A stretch of DNA of 41,507 bases from Cuspidothrix issatschenkoi CHARLIE-1. Its GTDB lineage: Bacteria; Cyanobacteriota; Cyanobacteriia; Cyanobacteriales; Nostocaceae. The notes below the pieces were generated by a model that was given only the letters and a program-made list of their open reading frames with translations, was not told where the DNA came from and did not search any database. The first letter of the stretch is position 1; each line of letters begins with the position of its first letter. Made by a program: the position numbers and the translations under genes. This document shows positions 16,461-25,526 of this stretch, in pieces. The stretch is from contig NZ_PGEM01000059.1 in the NCBI RefSeq assembly GCF_002934005.1, forward strand, positions 1 through 41,507, in the 5' to 3' direction.

Positions 16461-17444
16461 ATGTTATCAACAGATAATGAACCAATTATTGTAGTTTGTG
16501 CATCTGATGATAATTATGCCATGCCACTTGCTGTCACAGTTCGTTCTGCTCTTGTAAATCTTAAGAGTCAACGTAAAATTCTCTTATTTATCATAGACGG
16601 TGGTATTAAAAACCACAATAAACAGAAGATTTTACAATCAATAAGTATAGACAATTGTGAAATTAAATTCATACCAAAACCTGATTCTTGGCTTGACCTG
16701 ATGGAGTTTGATAACCTTGAAAAAAAACACTGGTTATCTGTATCTGGTGCTGCATTCTATAGATTAATGATTGCCGAGCTTCTACCCAAACAATTTGACA
16801 AAGCAATTTATCTAGATTGTGATTTAGTAGTTAGAGGAAATTTAGAGGAATTATGGGCAAATGATTTGGCAGATAACTATATACTAGCAGTCCAAACTCT
16901 GACAATACCATATGTATCATCTCCTTGGGGGTTACTAAATTATAAAGAGCTAGGAATTTCTCCAGATGCTAAATATTTCAATTCAGGTGTTTTAGTTATC
17001 AATCTCAAAAAATGGCGAGATAACAAAATGACAATTAAAGCCATAGATTATCTTAATAACAACCAAGAATATATACGACTACATGATCAGGATGTTTTAA
17101 ATGCCTTGTTTGCAAATCAATGGGGAGAACTTGATCTGAGATGGAATTTTTCGCCTTATATAACCGATATCTATCCATCGTGGGCAGATAGTTCATTTTC
17201 AGAAGAAGTTTACAATCTTCTAATTAGCGAACCGTATATTATTCATTATATAAGAGAGAAAAAACCTTGGACATCTCGCCATACTCCACTTAAAGATTAT
17301 TTCTTTCATTATTTGGATATGACAGCATGGTCTGGTTGGAGGCTGACTATTTGGAGAAGGTTAAAGCTGAAATTGATACATAAATTTGAAAATCTCATGT
17401 CCAAAATTACTAACCAAGGTGATATTTTTCCCTTTTTTAAGTAA
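16461..17444 (+). CDS. Family 8 glycosyltransferase
   Basis: A 327-residue retaining GT8 enzyme related to LgtC/WaaJ galactosyl- or glucosyltransferases, adding a hexose from a UDP-sugar. All family landmarks are present: the N-terminal IIVVCASDDNYAMPLAVTVRS, the metal-binding DCD (119-121) in YLDCDLVV, YFNSGVLVINLKKWR, the HDQDVLNAL motif near 207-215 and HYIREKKPW near 260. The C-terminal tail is basic and amphipathic, as in membrane-associated members. Its 5' region, including about 35 bases upstream of the ATG, is duplicated about 1.06 kb downstream in a broken copy (17518-17695). Confidence 0.92.
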   Translation: MLSTDNEPIIVVCASDDNYAMPLAVTVRSALVNLKSQRKILLFIIDGGIKNHNKQKILQSISIDNCEIKFIPKPDSWLDLMEFDNLEKKHWLSVSGAAFYRLMIAELLPKQFDKAIYLDCDLVVRGNLEELWANDLADNYILAVQTLTIPYVSSPWGLLNYKELGISPDAKYFNSGVLVINLKKWRDNKMTIKAIDYLNNNQEYIRLHDQDVLNALFANQWGELDLRWNFSPYITDIYPSWADSSFSEEVYNLLISEPYIIHYIREKKPWTSRHTPLKDYFFHYLDMTAWSGWRLTIWRRLKLKLIHKFENLMSKITNQGDIFPFFK

Positions 17445-17482
17445 TTTATTTCATGTTATATCAATTGTCGGTAATCTACATT

Positions 17483-17600
17483 TTGTTTAAAAATTTAGTA
17501 GCCAAGGAAGCAATTTTATGAAATTAACAAACAATGAACCAATTATCCTAGTTTGTGCAACTGATGATAATTATGCTATGCCACTTGCTGTCACAGTTCT
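17483..17600 (+). repeat. Direct repeat of the GT8 gene start (partner 16426-16542)
   Basis: The segment from about 16426 to 16542 (leader plus the first codons of the intact GT8 gene) recurs at about 17483-17600 with scattered differences, including the shared leader TAAGGAAGC/CAAGGAAGC and the coding stretches AATGAACCAATTAT and ATGCCACTTGCTGTCACAGTT. The similarity stops at the deletion point in the second copy. It marks a tandem gene duplication and is a possible substrate for recombination that would remove the intact gene. Confidence 0.8.
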
Positions 17601-17695
17601 TCTGGAGACAATGCTGGTTGAAGTTGATTCATGAATTCCAAAAGCTATATCCATATTTTAGATATTTCTCTTCATCTGAGATTAAACACCCATGA
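17518..17695 (+). pseudogene. Internally deleted family 8 glycosyltransferase copy
   Basis: This starts like the GT8 gene just upstream (MKLTNNEPIILVCATDDNYAMPLAVTV against MLSTDNEPIIVVCASDDNYAMPLAVTV), then jumps near 17601 to a sequence that, one frame over, matches the family C-terminus: WRQCWLKLIHEFQ, compared with WRRLKLKLIHKFE in the intact copy. It ends at TGA 17693-17695. About 270 codons, including the whole catalytic centre, are missing and the halves are out of frame; the reading from the ATG stops at 17632. The old C-terminal frame ends as ATGA over the start of the ABC exporter, so the ancestral gene was translationally coupled to it. Confidence 0.85.
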
Positions 17696-19473
17696 ATAAT
17701 TTTCTTTCCAGACTTTTATATATTACAAAAGGAAATCACAACTCGCTTATAGCGATGTTTTTTCTCTTCATCCTTGTTTCTAGCTTAGAAGTTGTTGGAA
17801 CAGGAATGATTGCTCCATTCATTACAATCGCTATCACCCCAGATTCGATTAAAAATATTTACTGGTTGGATTTAATTTATCACCAGATGAACTTTAACTC
17901 TCAACAGCAATTTTTGATTTTTTTAGGATTCCTGCTTGTTATTGCTTTTTATATGAAAGCATTTTTAGCTTTTAATGCTCAAAAAGCAGTGTTTAACTTT
18001 AGCTCTGGCTTAAAAAGAAACCTGTCTTGCAAACTATTGACAGCTTATATGCACGCTCCTTATACCTATCATTTGCAGATTAATTCAGCAAGACTTATTC
18101 AGAACCTCACTGACACAACAGATGTAGTTTGTAGTAGTATAGTGTCTACATTTCTGACATTGATCTCTAATACTGTAATTGTTCTAGCATTAACGATACT
18201 TTTAATCAAAACTAATGCTATTGCTTTAATTCTTATTGCTCTGTTACTACTCATTTCTTTTATGTTGTTACATCCAATGAAAGATCGTTTATCTCGTTGG
18301 AGCAAAGAGAAATTTTATTCTTATGGCGAGATGATTCGCATTACAAATCATGGACTAGGAGGATTGAAAGAAACTCGTATAATTGGTTGCGAATCCTATT
18401 TTGAAAATCAGATGGAGAAGCAGTCAAAAATTTATACCTTAGCTAATACTTTAGCTTCAGCCTATGGCAATCTTCCTCGGTTTGTGCTTGAACCATTAAT
18501 TCTGACCTTCTTGATTGGTTTTACAGTTTTATTTATCACCTTAAATCGAAATGAAATGCAAAATCTTACCGGAATTTTAGGGATTTTTGCACTTGCATTA
18601 GTTCGTCTGATGCCGGCAATTGCAAATTTAATTACTGGTATTAATACAATTAGAAGTAACACTTATTCTCTTGATTGGCTATTCTTTGATCTTAAAAAGT
18701 TGGAAACAGAAAAGCTAATAACCGACTTTGATTCTCACAGCTTATTGCCAAGCAACAACCAACAAAAATTTCAGTTTTCTGATAAAATTACTTTAGAGAA
18801 ACTCACATTTCAATATCCAAACACTACAAGAAATGTTCTAGAAAATGTTTCCCTATCTATTCGTAAGGGAGAATCTATTGGACTAATTGGTAAATCAGGC
18901 TCTGGTAAAACCACTTTGGTTGATGTTCTGTTGGGTCTTTTTATCCCTCAATTTGGAGATATCAAAGTTGATGGGGTTTCAGTTTATAGCGATTTACGCG
19001 CCTGGCAGAATATGCTTGGCTATGTTCCCCAATCTATATTTTTGATTGACGATACCCTTGAACGGAATATTGCATTTGGGGTATCTGATCATTTAATTGA
19101 CCAAAATAGATTAAAGAAAGCGATTGAAATGGCTCAACTCAGCGAAGTAGTAGAACAACTTCCACAAGGGATAAAAACTATTATTGGTGAACGGGGAGTT
19201 CTCTTATCGGGAGGACAACGCCAAAGAGTTGGGATTGCGCGGGTGCTTTATCACGAAAGAGAAATACTGGTTTTTGATGAAGCAACTGCTGCTTTAGATA
19301 CTGAAACAGAACATCTAATTACTGAAGCGACAAAAACTTTAGCCGGTAGTAAGACGATCATTATTATTGCTCATCGCCTTTCAACAATTGAGCATTGCAA
19401 TAGTATTTACCAACTTGAGCAGGGTCGAATTCTTAAATCAGGCAGTTACCAGGAAGTGATTCCAGGAATATAA
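17692..19473 (+). CDS. ABC exporter, PglK/MsbA-like (fused permease-ATPase)
   Basis: A 593-residue half-transporter that works as a homodimer. Residues about 15-320 carry six membrane segments (for example IAMFFLFILVSSLEVVGTG and LISNTVIVLALTILLI). The ATPase domain has Walker A GKSGSGKTT near 399-407, a Q-loop in GYVPQSIFLID, signature LSGGQRQR near 504-511, Walker B EILVFDEATAALD and the switch histidine in AHRLS near 560. PglK, of similar size and layout, flips lipid-linked oligosaccharides across the membrane. With no Wzx in the window, this is the best candidate flippase for the repeat unit made here. Its ATG overlaps the stop of a deleted GT8 copy. Lipid or peptide export remains possible. 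Confidence 0.9.
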   Translation: MNNFLSRLLYITKGNHNSLIAMFFLFILVSSLEVVGTGMIAPFITIAITPDSIKNIYWLDLIYHQMNFNSQQQFLIFLGFLLVIAFYMKAFLAFNAQKAVFNFSSGLKRNLSCKLLTAYMHAPYTYHLQINSARLIQNLTDTTDVVCSSIVSTFLTLISNTVIVLALTILLIKTNAIALILIALLLLISFMLLHPMKDRLSRWSKEKFYSYGEMIRITNHGLGGLKETRIIGCESYFENQMEKQSKIYTLANTLASAYGNLPRFVLEPLILTFLIGFTVLFITLNRNEMQNLTGILGIFALALVRLMPAIANLITGINTIRSNTYSLDWLFFDLKKLETEKLITDFDSHSLLPSNNQQKFQFSDKITLEKLTFQYPNTTRNVLENVSLSIRKGESIGLIGKSGSGKTTLVDVLLGLFIPQFGDIKVDGVSVYSDLRAWQNMLGYVPQSIFLIDDTLERNIAFGVSDHLIDQNRLKKAIEMAQLSEVVEQLPQGIKTIIGERGVLLSGGQRQRVGIARVLYHEREILVFDEATAALDTETEHLITEATKTLAGSKTIIIIAHRLSTIEHCNSIYQLEQGRILKSGSYQEVIPGI

Positions 19474-19690
19474 GGAATGATGTCATTTTTCATGTAAGTC
19501 AAAAATTGTTACACTGCTATTACTTGCTCCTGAACAGGCTTCACTTTTTAATCATGCGTTCAACTACCGATTACCTATATGTTTCTAGGGAGTAGCTAAT
19601 CAAAACGTTAGAGATTTGCTCATGACAATAGCATAAAAATTGTAAATATTTTGCATAATCGTTACATATCCGTTTTCATTAGAAAAGTCC

Positions 19691-20343
19691 ATGAAATCAT
19701 CCATATCTGTATGTATTCCAACATATCAAAGACCTAAGTTTCTCCAAGAAGCTTTGTATTCAGTATTTGAACAAACTCTCCAACCAATCGAGATCGTCAT
19801 AGGTGACGACTCTTATGATAACACAACTGAAAACCTAGTTTTAGATATTAAGAAGGAATGTAAAATTCCTATTTCTTATACTAGACATTCTCCTTCTCTA
19901 GGTCAAGCAGGAAATATCAACTTTATATATGAGATAGCAAAAGGAGATAAAATAGTTCTTATGAAGAAATAGGAAATGCAGTAGATTTTGATTTTGGTTT
20001 ACGGCTTGGCTTTGAATACTCGAATTTCTTTTTCTTAGACCAATATACTGCTAAGTATCGAATTACTAAGGATTCAATTTCTAAAAATACTAATTCAACT
20101 GCACAATCTTTCCATATAATTCTCAATACGGATTTTCCAGATGATCTATCTTGGGCTAAAGACTATGAGCTTAAGAAAGAAGCATCTACTGCAATCATAC
20201 AGTTAATTAATTTTGGTAAAAAGAAGCAAGCTCTAGATATTTATTTGAGTCAATATTATCCATTATCTAAAAGATTTAGTTTAGGGGGAATTCATCGCTT
20301 AATGAAATTATTTTTACCGCCAGCAATTGCTAAATTGATTTAG
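19691..20343 (+). pseudogene. Internally deleted family 2 glycosyltransferase
   Basis: The first 93 codons (to 19972) are a good GT2 N-terminus: SISVCIPTYQRPKFLQEAL, then IVIGDDSYDN. The frame then stops just where the metal-binding DxD loop should be (GDKIVLMKK, stop). From about 19966 another frame stays open for about 125 codons to TAG 20341-20343, giving a plausible GT2 C-terminal half: FDFGLRLGFEY, FFLDQYTAKYRITKDS, LFLPPAIAKLI. The DxD and acceptor regions are missing, so an out-of-frame internal deletion has inactivated the gene. It is AT-rich and follows the ABC exporter after 217 bases with nothing recognisable. Confidence 0.82.
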
Positions 20344-20366
20344 CAAACTATTAGCAAATTAATAAT

Positions 20367-21422
20367 ATGCAGCATCAACTATTTGTTAGCATTCTCATCA
20401 ACAACTACAATTACGATCGCTTTCTGCCAGAAGCAATCAATAGTGCCATTAACCAAACCTATCCTTATACTGAAATTATTGTTGTTGATGATGGTTCAAC
20501 TGATAATTCCCGTGATATTATTGCTGGATATGGCGATCGCATAATTCCTATTTTCCAACCCAATGGCAAACAAGCTGCGGCTTTTAATAGCGGTTTTGCC
20601 AAAAGTCAGGGTGATATTATTATTTTTCTAGATGCAGATGATTATTTATTTCCTCATGCCGTTGCACAAATCGTTTCTGTTTGGAAACCAGAACTTTCTA
20701 AAGTCCACTATCGTTTAACAGTTGTTGATAAGATTGGCAAATCTCTTGGCTACTCTTGTCCCCAAGGATCTGCCCCTCTTTCTACTGGAGATGTGTCGAA
20801 AGTCCTCCTAGATAAGGGTGGATATGTTAGCACTCCAACTAGTGGTAATGCCCTAAATCGGCAGGTTCTGGAAAAGCTTTTTCCCATTCCTGATGAATAT
20901 AAACTCACCGCAGATGACTATTTATCTTTTCAAGTTCCTTTTTATGGTGATGTAGCAGCAATAGAAGAACCATTAGGTGCTTACAGAATTCATGATACAA
21001 ATCAGTGGGCATTGGCAACTGTCACCGCTGCTCGATTTCAACGCTTTGTGCGCCATGACTTACAAAACTTTGCCCTCTTAACTCAGAAAGCCAAAGCATT
21101 AGGCTATGAAGTTCCTGCTGATTTAGAACAACGCTCACTCGGACGTTTATGGTCGCGGATTATTTCTTTACGCCTAGATCCTCAAAAGCATCCAGTTCCG
21201 AGCGATCGCCCACTTCATTTAATTTACTACGGAATTCGCTGCCTCTGGAAATACTCAGACTTTAACTGGCAAAAGCGAATTTTCTACACCCTCTGGTTTA
21301 TCTGGGTGGGATTGATGCCATTACCTCTAGCTGAACCTGCTATGACATGGTTGTTTGCGCCTCAATATCGTCCTAAGTTAGTTGATTGGACTGTGACTAA
21401 AATTCGGGTGCTAATTGCCTAA
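20367..21422 (+). CDS. Family 2 glycosyltransferase
   Basis: A 351-residue GT-A fold transferase. It has VSILINNYNYDRFLPEAI at the N-terminus, VVDDGSTD (39-46), the nucleotide-positioning NGKQAAAFNSG (66-76) and FLDADDYLFP with DADD at 89-92. The C-terminal 100 residues include an amphipathic, Trp-rich region (FNWQKRIFYTLWFIWVGLMPLPLAEP) that probably rests on or crosses the membrane. It starts 23 bases after the deleted GT2 gene. It carries three HIP1 or HIP1-like sites, whereas none is seen in the preceding 7 kb, so it may have a different history from genes 13.5-20.3 kb. The sugar specificity is unknown. Confidence 0.92.
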   Translation: MQHQLFVSILINNYNYDRFLPEAINSAINQTYPYTEIIVVDDGSTDNSRDIIAGYGDRIIPIFQPNGKQAAAFNSGFAKSQGDIIIFLDADDYLFPHAVAQIVSVWKPELSKVHYRLTVVDKIGKSLGYSCPQGSAPLSTGDVSKVLLDKGGYVSTPTSGNALNRQVLEKLFPIPDEYKLTADDYLSFQVPFYGDVAAIEEPLGAYRIHDTNQWALATVTAARFQRFVRHDLQNFALLTQKAKALGYEVPADLEQRSLGRLWSRIISLRLDPQKHPVPSDRPLHLIYYGIRCLWKYSDFNWQKRIFYTLWFIWVGLMPLPLAEPAMTWLFAPQYRPKLVDWTVTKIRVLIA

Positions 21423-21437
21423 AAAACTGTAAGAATT

Positions 21438-21458
21438 CAGGGAACAGGGAACAGGGAA
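21438..21458. repeat. Heptanucleotide tandem repeat (CAGGGAA)x3
   Basis: Three exact copies of CAGGGAA in tandem, at 21438-21444, 21445-21451 and 21452-21458. Short tandem heptamers of this kind are typical of intergenic DNA in heterocyst-forming cyanobacteria. Confidence 0.85.
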
Positions 21459-21524
21459 ACAACTTAGTTCAATAAACTCCTAATTTGTTTCTTGAGTTTC
21501 TATTTTCTATTTTGGAGATGTTTA

Positions 21525-22205
21525 ATGTTAAAACTTAATCTTGGTTGTGGTTTTCATACTCCGAGTGGTTGGTTAAATGTAGACTATGCAATAGGAGCTT
21601 GGTTGGCAAAAACTCCAGGTTTTTCTACTATCAATAAAAAATTCAAATTTATTAACTTTAATTGGTCAAATGATATTTTTTTATGTGATCTAACAAAAAA
21701 ACTTCCTTGGGACGATGATTCAGTCGATATAATTTATAGTTCTCATAGTCTGGAGCATTTATCTAAAATTGAAGGAAGATACTTATTAAGAGAATGCCAC
21801 AGGTTATTAAAGACCAATGGGATTATTCGGATCGTTGTACCAGACTTGAAAGTAATCATTAACAGGTATACTGAGGGAAAAATAGCAGCCGACGAGGTGC
21901 TTGATCAACTTTATGTCAGCTACAATTCTCCCACGGATAGGGTCTTAAAGCGGATAATAGCACCATTTATTCAATTCCCTCACAAGTGTATGTATGATAC
22001 TCCAACTTTACTACGGATCATGTCTGAGATTGGATTTGAGGTTATTAGTAAACAGGCTTTTGAAAGCGAAATTAAGGATGTAGAAGTGATTGAACAGTCT
22101 GAGCGAACGGCTGAATCTATCATTGTTGAAGGAAAAAAAATATCTGCATACGTCTGTAAGCAAGCGAATTTTGTGCCGTTAGACTCTCTGGCAACCGAGA
22201 CTTGA
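21525..22205 (+). CDS. SAM-dependent methyltransferase, COG4627-like
   Basis: A 226-residue class I methyltransferase. It begins MLKLNLGCGFHTPSGWLNVD, the signature N-terminus of this family with motif I LNLGCG. It has LPWDDDSVDIIYSSHSLEHL as motif IV/post-IV and a later ECHRLLKTNGIIRIVVPDL. The frame is open from a TTG at 21492, but the ATG at 21525 has GGAG seven bases upstream and matches the family start. Such enzymes occur within polysaccharide clusters and are thought to methylate sugars or glycan termini; the substrate here is unknown. Confidence 0.88.
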   Translation: MLKLNLGCGFHTPSGWLNVDYAIGAWLAKTPGFSTINKKFKFINFNWSNDIFLCDLTKKLPWDDDSVDIIYSSHSLEHLSKIEGRYLLRECHRLLKTNGIIRIVVPDLKVIINRYTEGKIAADEVLDQLYVSYNSPTDRVLKRIIAPFIQFPHKCMYDTPTLLRIMSEIGFEVISKQAFESEIKDVEVIEQSERTAESIIVEGKKISAYVCKQANFVPLDSLATET

Positions 22206-22231
22206 TAGTTGTATAGAAGATAAAAGCTATA

Positions 22232-23398
22232 ATGACCAATTCTTCATCCATACGCATACTTTTTGTCAGTCACACCTATGTTGTGGGTGTTAACCAGGGT
22301 AAATTGAATGCGATAGCTTCGCTCGCCGGAGGCATCGCACAGCAAGAAAATATTGAAGTCGGGCTTTTAGCTCCAAGTAACTGGAAAGCCTTAGAATGGG
22401 ATCGTCTCATCCCATTAGAACGCCCTTATCCTCATCTCCATATCTATTCTGCTCCTGTCATGTTTTCGGGGCGGGTGGGAGCGCATTTATATCCTCCTTG
22501 GGTACTTTGGCAAGTCTTACAAAATTTTCAACCCGATATTATCCAAGTCGAGGAAGAAGTATTTTCAATTTGCGCTTTTGAGGTTGCTATTTTAGCCCGC
22601 ATCACCAACAAACCGATTGTCATATTTGGATGGGAAAATCAATTACGCCAATTGCCATTAGCTCGTTGGCAGATATGCCAATTTGTTCTCAATACTGCCA
22701 GTGCGATTATCTCCGGCAATCAAGACGGAGCCGATGTCATGCGAAAATGGAATTATCGCGGTTTATTAGAAGTGATGCCGCAAATGGGAGTCGATCCAGA
22801 GTTTTTTGCCCCATCTATAAAATCAGATACAGCCAATACATCTGCTTTTAAAATCGGCTTTCTCGGTCGTTTAGCTCACAGCAAGGGAATTGACCTAATT
22901 TTTAGGGCAGTTGCTCAACTATCCAATAACAGCATCAATACTCAGATTATTCTCTGCGGTTCTGGTTCTGAAGAAGCAGCACTGCGAAAACTAGCAGAAA
23001 ATCTGCAAATTAGCGATCGCATCGTTTGGAGAGGGGCAGTTACCCATCATCAAGTTCCCACAGAACTGAGCCAATTTGATGTATTAGTATTACCTTCTCG
23101 CTCAACTCCAACTTGGAAAGAACAGTTCGGTCATGTTCTCATAGAAGCTATGTCTATGGGAATTCCTGTCATCGGCTCAAATTCAGGTGAGATTCCTAAT
23201 GTCATTGGCCGTTCTGATTTGGTATTCCCAGAAGAAGATCACAGTGCATTGGCTGATATCCTCGCAAGACTAATCAACGACGCTGGATGGAGACAAGAAA
23301 TAGCACACTATGGCATTGCGCGAGTAAACCAACTTTATACCCATGAACAAATTGCTTATAGATTAATCTCTTTATGGCAAACTATTCTCCTTCAATGA
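22232..23398 (+). CDS. Family 4 glycosyltransferase
   Basis: A 388-residue GT-B fold retaining transferase. The N-terminal acceptor domain begins IRILFVSHTYVVGVNQGKL. The C-terminal donor domain has FLGRLAHSKGIDLIFRA, LCGSGSEEAAL and the E-x7-E motif region EQFGHVLIEAMSMGIPVIGSNSGEIP. It has no membrane segments and probably works peripherally at the cytoplasmic membrane on a lipid-linked acceptor. Directly after its stop lies a degraded copy of the same E-x7-E region (23402-23515). Confidence 0.92.
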   Translation: MTNSSSIRILFVSHTYVVGVNQGKLNAIASLAGGIAQQENIEVGLLAPSNWKALEWDRLIPLERPYPHLHIYSAPVMFSGRVGAHLYPPWVLWQVLQNFQPDIIQVEEEVFSICAFEVAILARITNKPIVIFGWENQLRQLPLARWQICQFVLNTASAIISGNQDGADVMRKWNYRGLLEVMPQMGVDPEFFAPSIKSDTANTSAFKIGFLGRLAHSKGIDLIFRAVAQLSNNSINTQIILCGSGSEEAALRKLAENLQISDRIVWRGAVTHHQVPTELSQFDVLVLPSRSTPTWKEQFGHVLIEAMSMGIPVIGSNSGEIPNVIGRSDLVFPEEDHSALADILARLINDAGWRQEIAHYGIARVNQLYTHEQIAYRLISLWQTILLQ

Positions 23399-23401
23399 TG
23401 G

Positions 23402-23515
23402 TTTACTGAATGGAAAGGGCAATTTGCTTACGTCTTCATCGAAGCGATGGCGATGGGAGTTTCCGTAGTTGGTTAACACTACAGTGGAGAAATTCCCTTT
23501 ACCTCAGAATCCTAA
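23402..23515 (+). pseudogene. Scar of a family 4 glycosyltransferase C-terminus
   Basis: In the frame starting at 23402 the DNA reads TEWKGQFAYVFIEAMAMGVSVVG, an in-frame TAA at 23474-23476, then HYSGEIPF and a second stop near 23513. This is the E-x7-E donor-binding region of a GT4 enzyme, closely parallel to WKEQFGHVLIEAMSMGIPVIG...SGEIP in the gene just upstream, but with different codons. It is too short and broken to be functional. It is either the remains of a tandem paralog or of a partial duplication. Confidence 0.8.
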
Positions 23516-23558
23516 ACAGGTTGCAACAAATTAAACAGATGAAGGTAGGAAAAGGTTA

Positions 23559-24683
23559 ATGCGAGTGATCATTGTTCGGCGAGTACCTGGTTCTACACAC
23601 AGTCTTGAGGTTTATGCAGATAATCTAGTTGCTGCTTTGAAAGCCGTTCGACCGGACTGGAGAATCACCGAAGTAGCACCTCAGCCTTGGAACAGCAAAG
23701 ACAAGTTGTGGATGTCTGGTATTGGACTACGGAAGTATTATGAGTGTTTTTGGAGACATCCCCGTGCTGTTAGCCAACAAAATGCCGATATTTTTCATGT
23801 TATTGACCAAAGTGATGCCCATATCGCTTATTGGCTTAATCGTATTGCTAAATCTGTAGTTGTCACCTGTCACGATTTAGTTCATTTTGTGTATCCAGAA
23901 ACTCTTGATGATGCGTCACGCTTTCCTGCTTTGAGCATGGCAAGTTGGCGTTATTCCGTTCAAGGAATGGAGAAAGCTAATCATGTAATTGCTGTTTCTT
24001 CTAATACAGCCCATGATGTGGCTCAGATGTTGAAGATCAGTCCAAAAAAAATAACTGTGATACCAAATGGCGTGGAGTCGATCTATCGTGTACTTCCACC
24101 AGAAACAGTAGAACTTTTGCAACAGCAATATAAACCTTCAGTAGAAACTATTTGTTTACTCCATGTAGGAGGAACACTTCAACGCAAAAATATATTGACA
24201 GTTCTCAACGTAGTAGAACGCTTACGAGCCAGGGGATTATCAGTTTGCCTATGGAAAACAGGTGGTCAGTTTACCCGGGAACATAAAGCTTTTATTCATG
24301 AGCATCAGCTTGAGCCACATATCACTCACTTTGGTAATCCTGATCAAAAAACATTAGTACATCTTTACAATGCCGCTGATGTTTTACTTTCACCCTCTCT
24401 GTATGAAGGATTTGGACTGACTATTTTAGAGGCAATGGCATCTGGAACACCAGTGATTACTTCAAATGTTTCTTCTCTGCCAGAAGTTGTCGGTGGGGCG
24501 GCGATCACAGTCAATCCGATGGATGTTGAAGCAATGGTAGAAGCAGCCCAGCGAATTAAGCAAGATCCTCTCTATCGTCAGCATTTAGTAGACCAAGGGC
24601 TATTAAGAGCAAGGTGTTTTAGCTGGGAAAAAACAGCCAAGCAGGTTGCCGAAATTTATGAAAATATTGCACACCAAAACTAA
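23559..24683 (+). CDS. Family 4 glycosyltransferase
   Basis: A 374-residue GT-B fold transferase. The acceptor domain starts [20 protein letters not shown] and includes [15 protein letters not shown]. The donor domain has [24 protein letters not shown] and the E-x7-E motif in [21 protein letters not shown] near 279-299. It resembles mannosyltransferases of the WbaZ/PimB type in layout, but the donor cannot be set from motifs. GGTTAATG at the start gives only a weak ribosome site. The following gene begins 13 bases after the stop. Confidence 0.92.
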   Translation: MRVIIVRRVPGSTHSLEVYADNLVAALKAVRPDWRITEVAPQPWNSKDKLWMSGIGLRKYYECFWRHPRAVSQQNADIFHVIDQSDAHIAYWLNRIAKSVVVTCHDLVHFVYPETLDDASRFPALSMASWRYSVQGMEKANHVIAVSSNTAHDVAQMLKISPKKITVIPNGVESIYRVLPPETVELLQQQYKPSVETICLLHVGGTLQRKNILTVLNVVERLRARGLSVCLWKTGGQFTREHKAFIHEHQLEPHITHFGNPDQKTLVHLYNAADVLLSPSLYEGFGLTILEAMASGTPVITSNVSSLPEVVGGAAITVNPMDVEAMVEAAQRIKQDPLYRQHLVDQGLLRARCFSWEKTAKQVAEIYENIAHQN

Positions 24684-24696
24684 CCAAAGAAGTTAT

Positions 24697-25522
24697 ATGC
24701 GGTTTTCACTGGTTATGGCTACGATCAACAGAGATGAAGAAATTAGCCGTTTTTTAGCAAAGCTAGACGCTCAAACCCATCAAGATTTTGAATTGATCGT
24801 TGTTGATCAAAACTCAGATGATCGTTTACGTATGGTTTTAGAACCCTATCAAAATCGCTTTACGATTCGTCATTTGCGTTCTTCTGTTACCGGTGCATCG
24901 CGATCGCGAAATTTAGGTCTAAGACAAGCAAAAGGGGATATTATCGGCTTTCCAGATGATGACTGCTGGTATCCTGAAGATTTGTTGGCACAAGTAAACA
25001 GTTATTTTAAGAATAATTCTGAATGGGATGTAGTGTCAGGTTCTTCTGCCGGAGAAAGTTATTGGGATCGACACCCAGGGACGGTAAATCAATTTAATGT
25101 TTGGAAGCGAGGAATCGAATATTCCGTATTTTTTCGCCGTGACCTAGTTCTAAAAATTGGTGAATTAGATGAATCTTTGGGACTAGGATCAGGTAGTCCA
25201 TGCTGGGCTGGGGAAATCACAGATTATATGTTGCGTGCGCTGAATATTGGTTGTCATATTTACTATGATCCCAATCTGGTCATACATCATCCTGGTCCAA
25301 TTCATACTAATCAAATCAGATGTAATCAAGCCCTATCATTATGCCATAGGTAAAGGCAGAGTTTTACGTAAATCAAATGCCCCACTTTGGTTTTTTGCCT
25401 ATCAATGTATCAAACCTCTAACAAAATCATTATTGGGATTGATTCAGCAACGTCCAGAGCAACAACAACTTTGTTGGGCAGTTTTTCAGGGAATTGTACA
25501 AGGATGGAAGGCAGAGGTCTAA
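24697..25522 (+). pseudogene. Family 2 glycosyltransferase split by a one-base frameshift
   Basis: The frame from ATG 24697 (MRFSLVMATINRDEEI) has a normal GT2 start, VVDQNSDD (35-42) and FPDDDCWYPEDL with DDD at 87-89. It runs into a stop at 25353 with the out-of-place ending IRCNQALSLCHR. One frame over, the family continues perfectly from about 25313: KPYHYAIGKGRVLRK, APLWFFAYQC and AVFQGIVQGWKAEV, ending at 25522. A single extra base near C25312 explains the break, and the joined protein would have about 275 residues. The catalytic residues lie before the break. Recent mutation, phase switching and a sequencing error are all possible. Confidence 0.82.
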
Positions 25523-25526
25523 CTTC

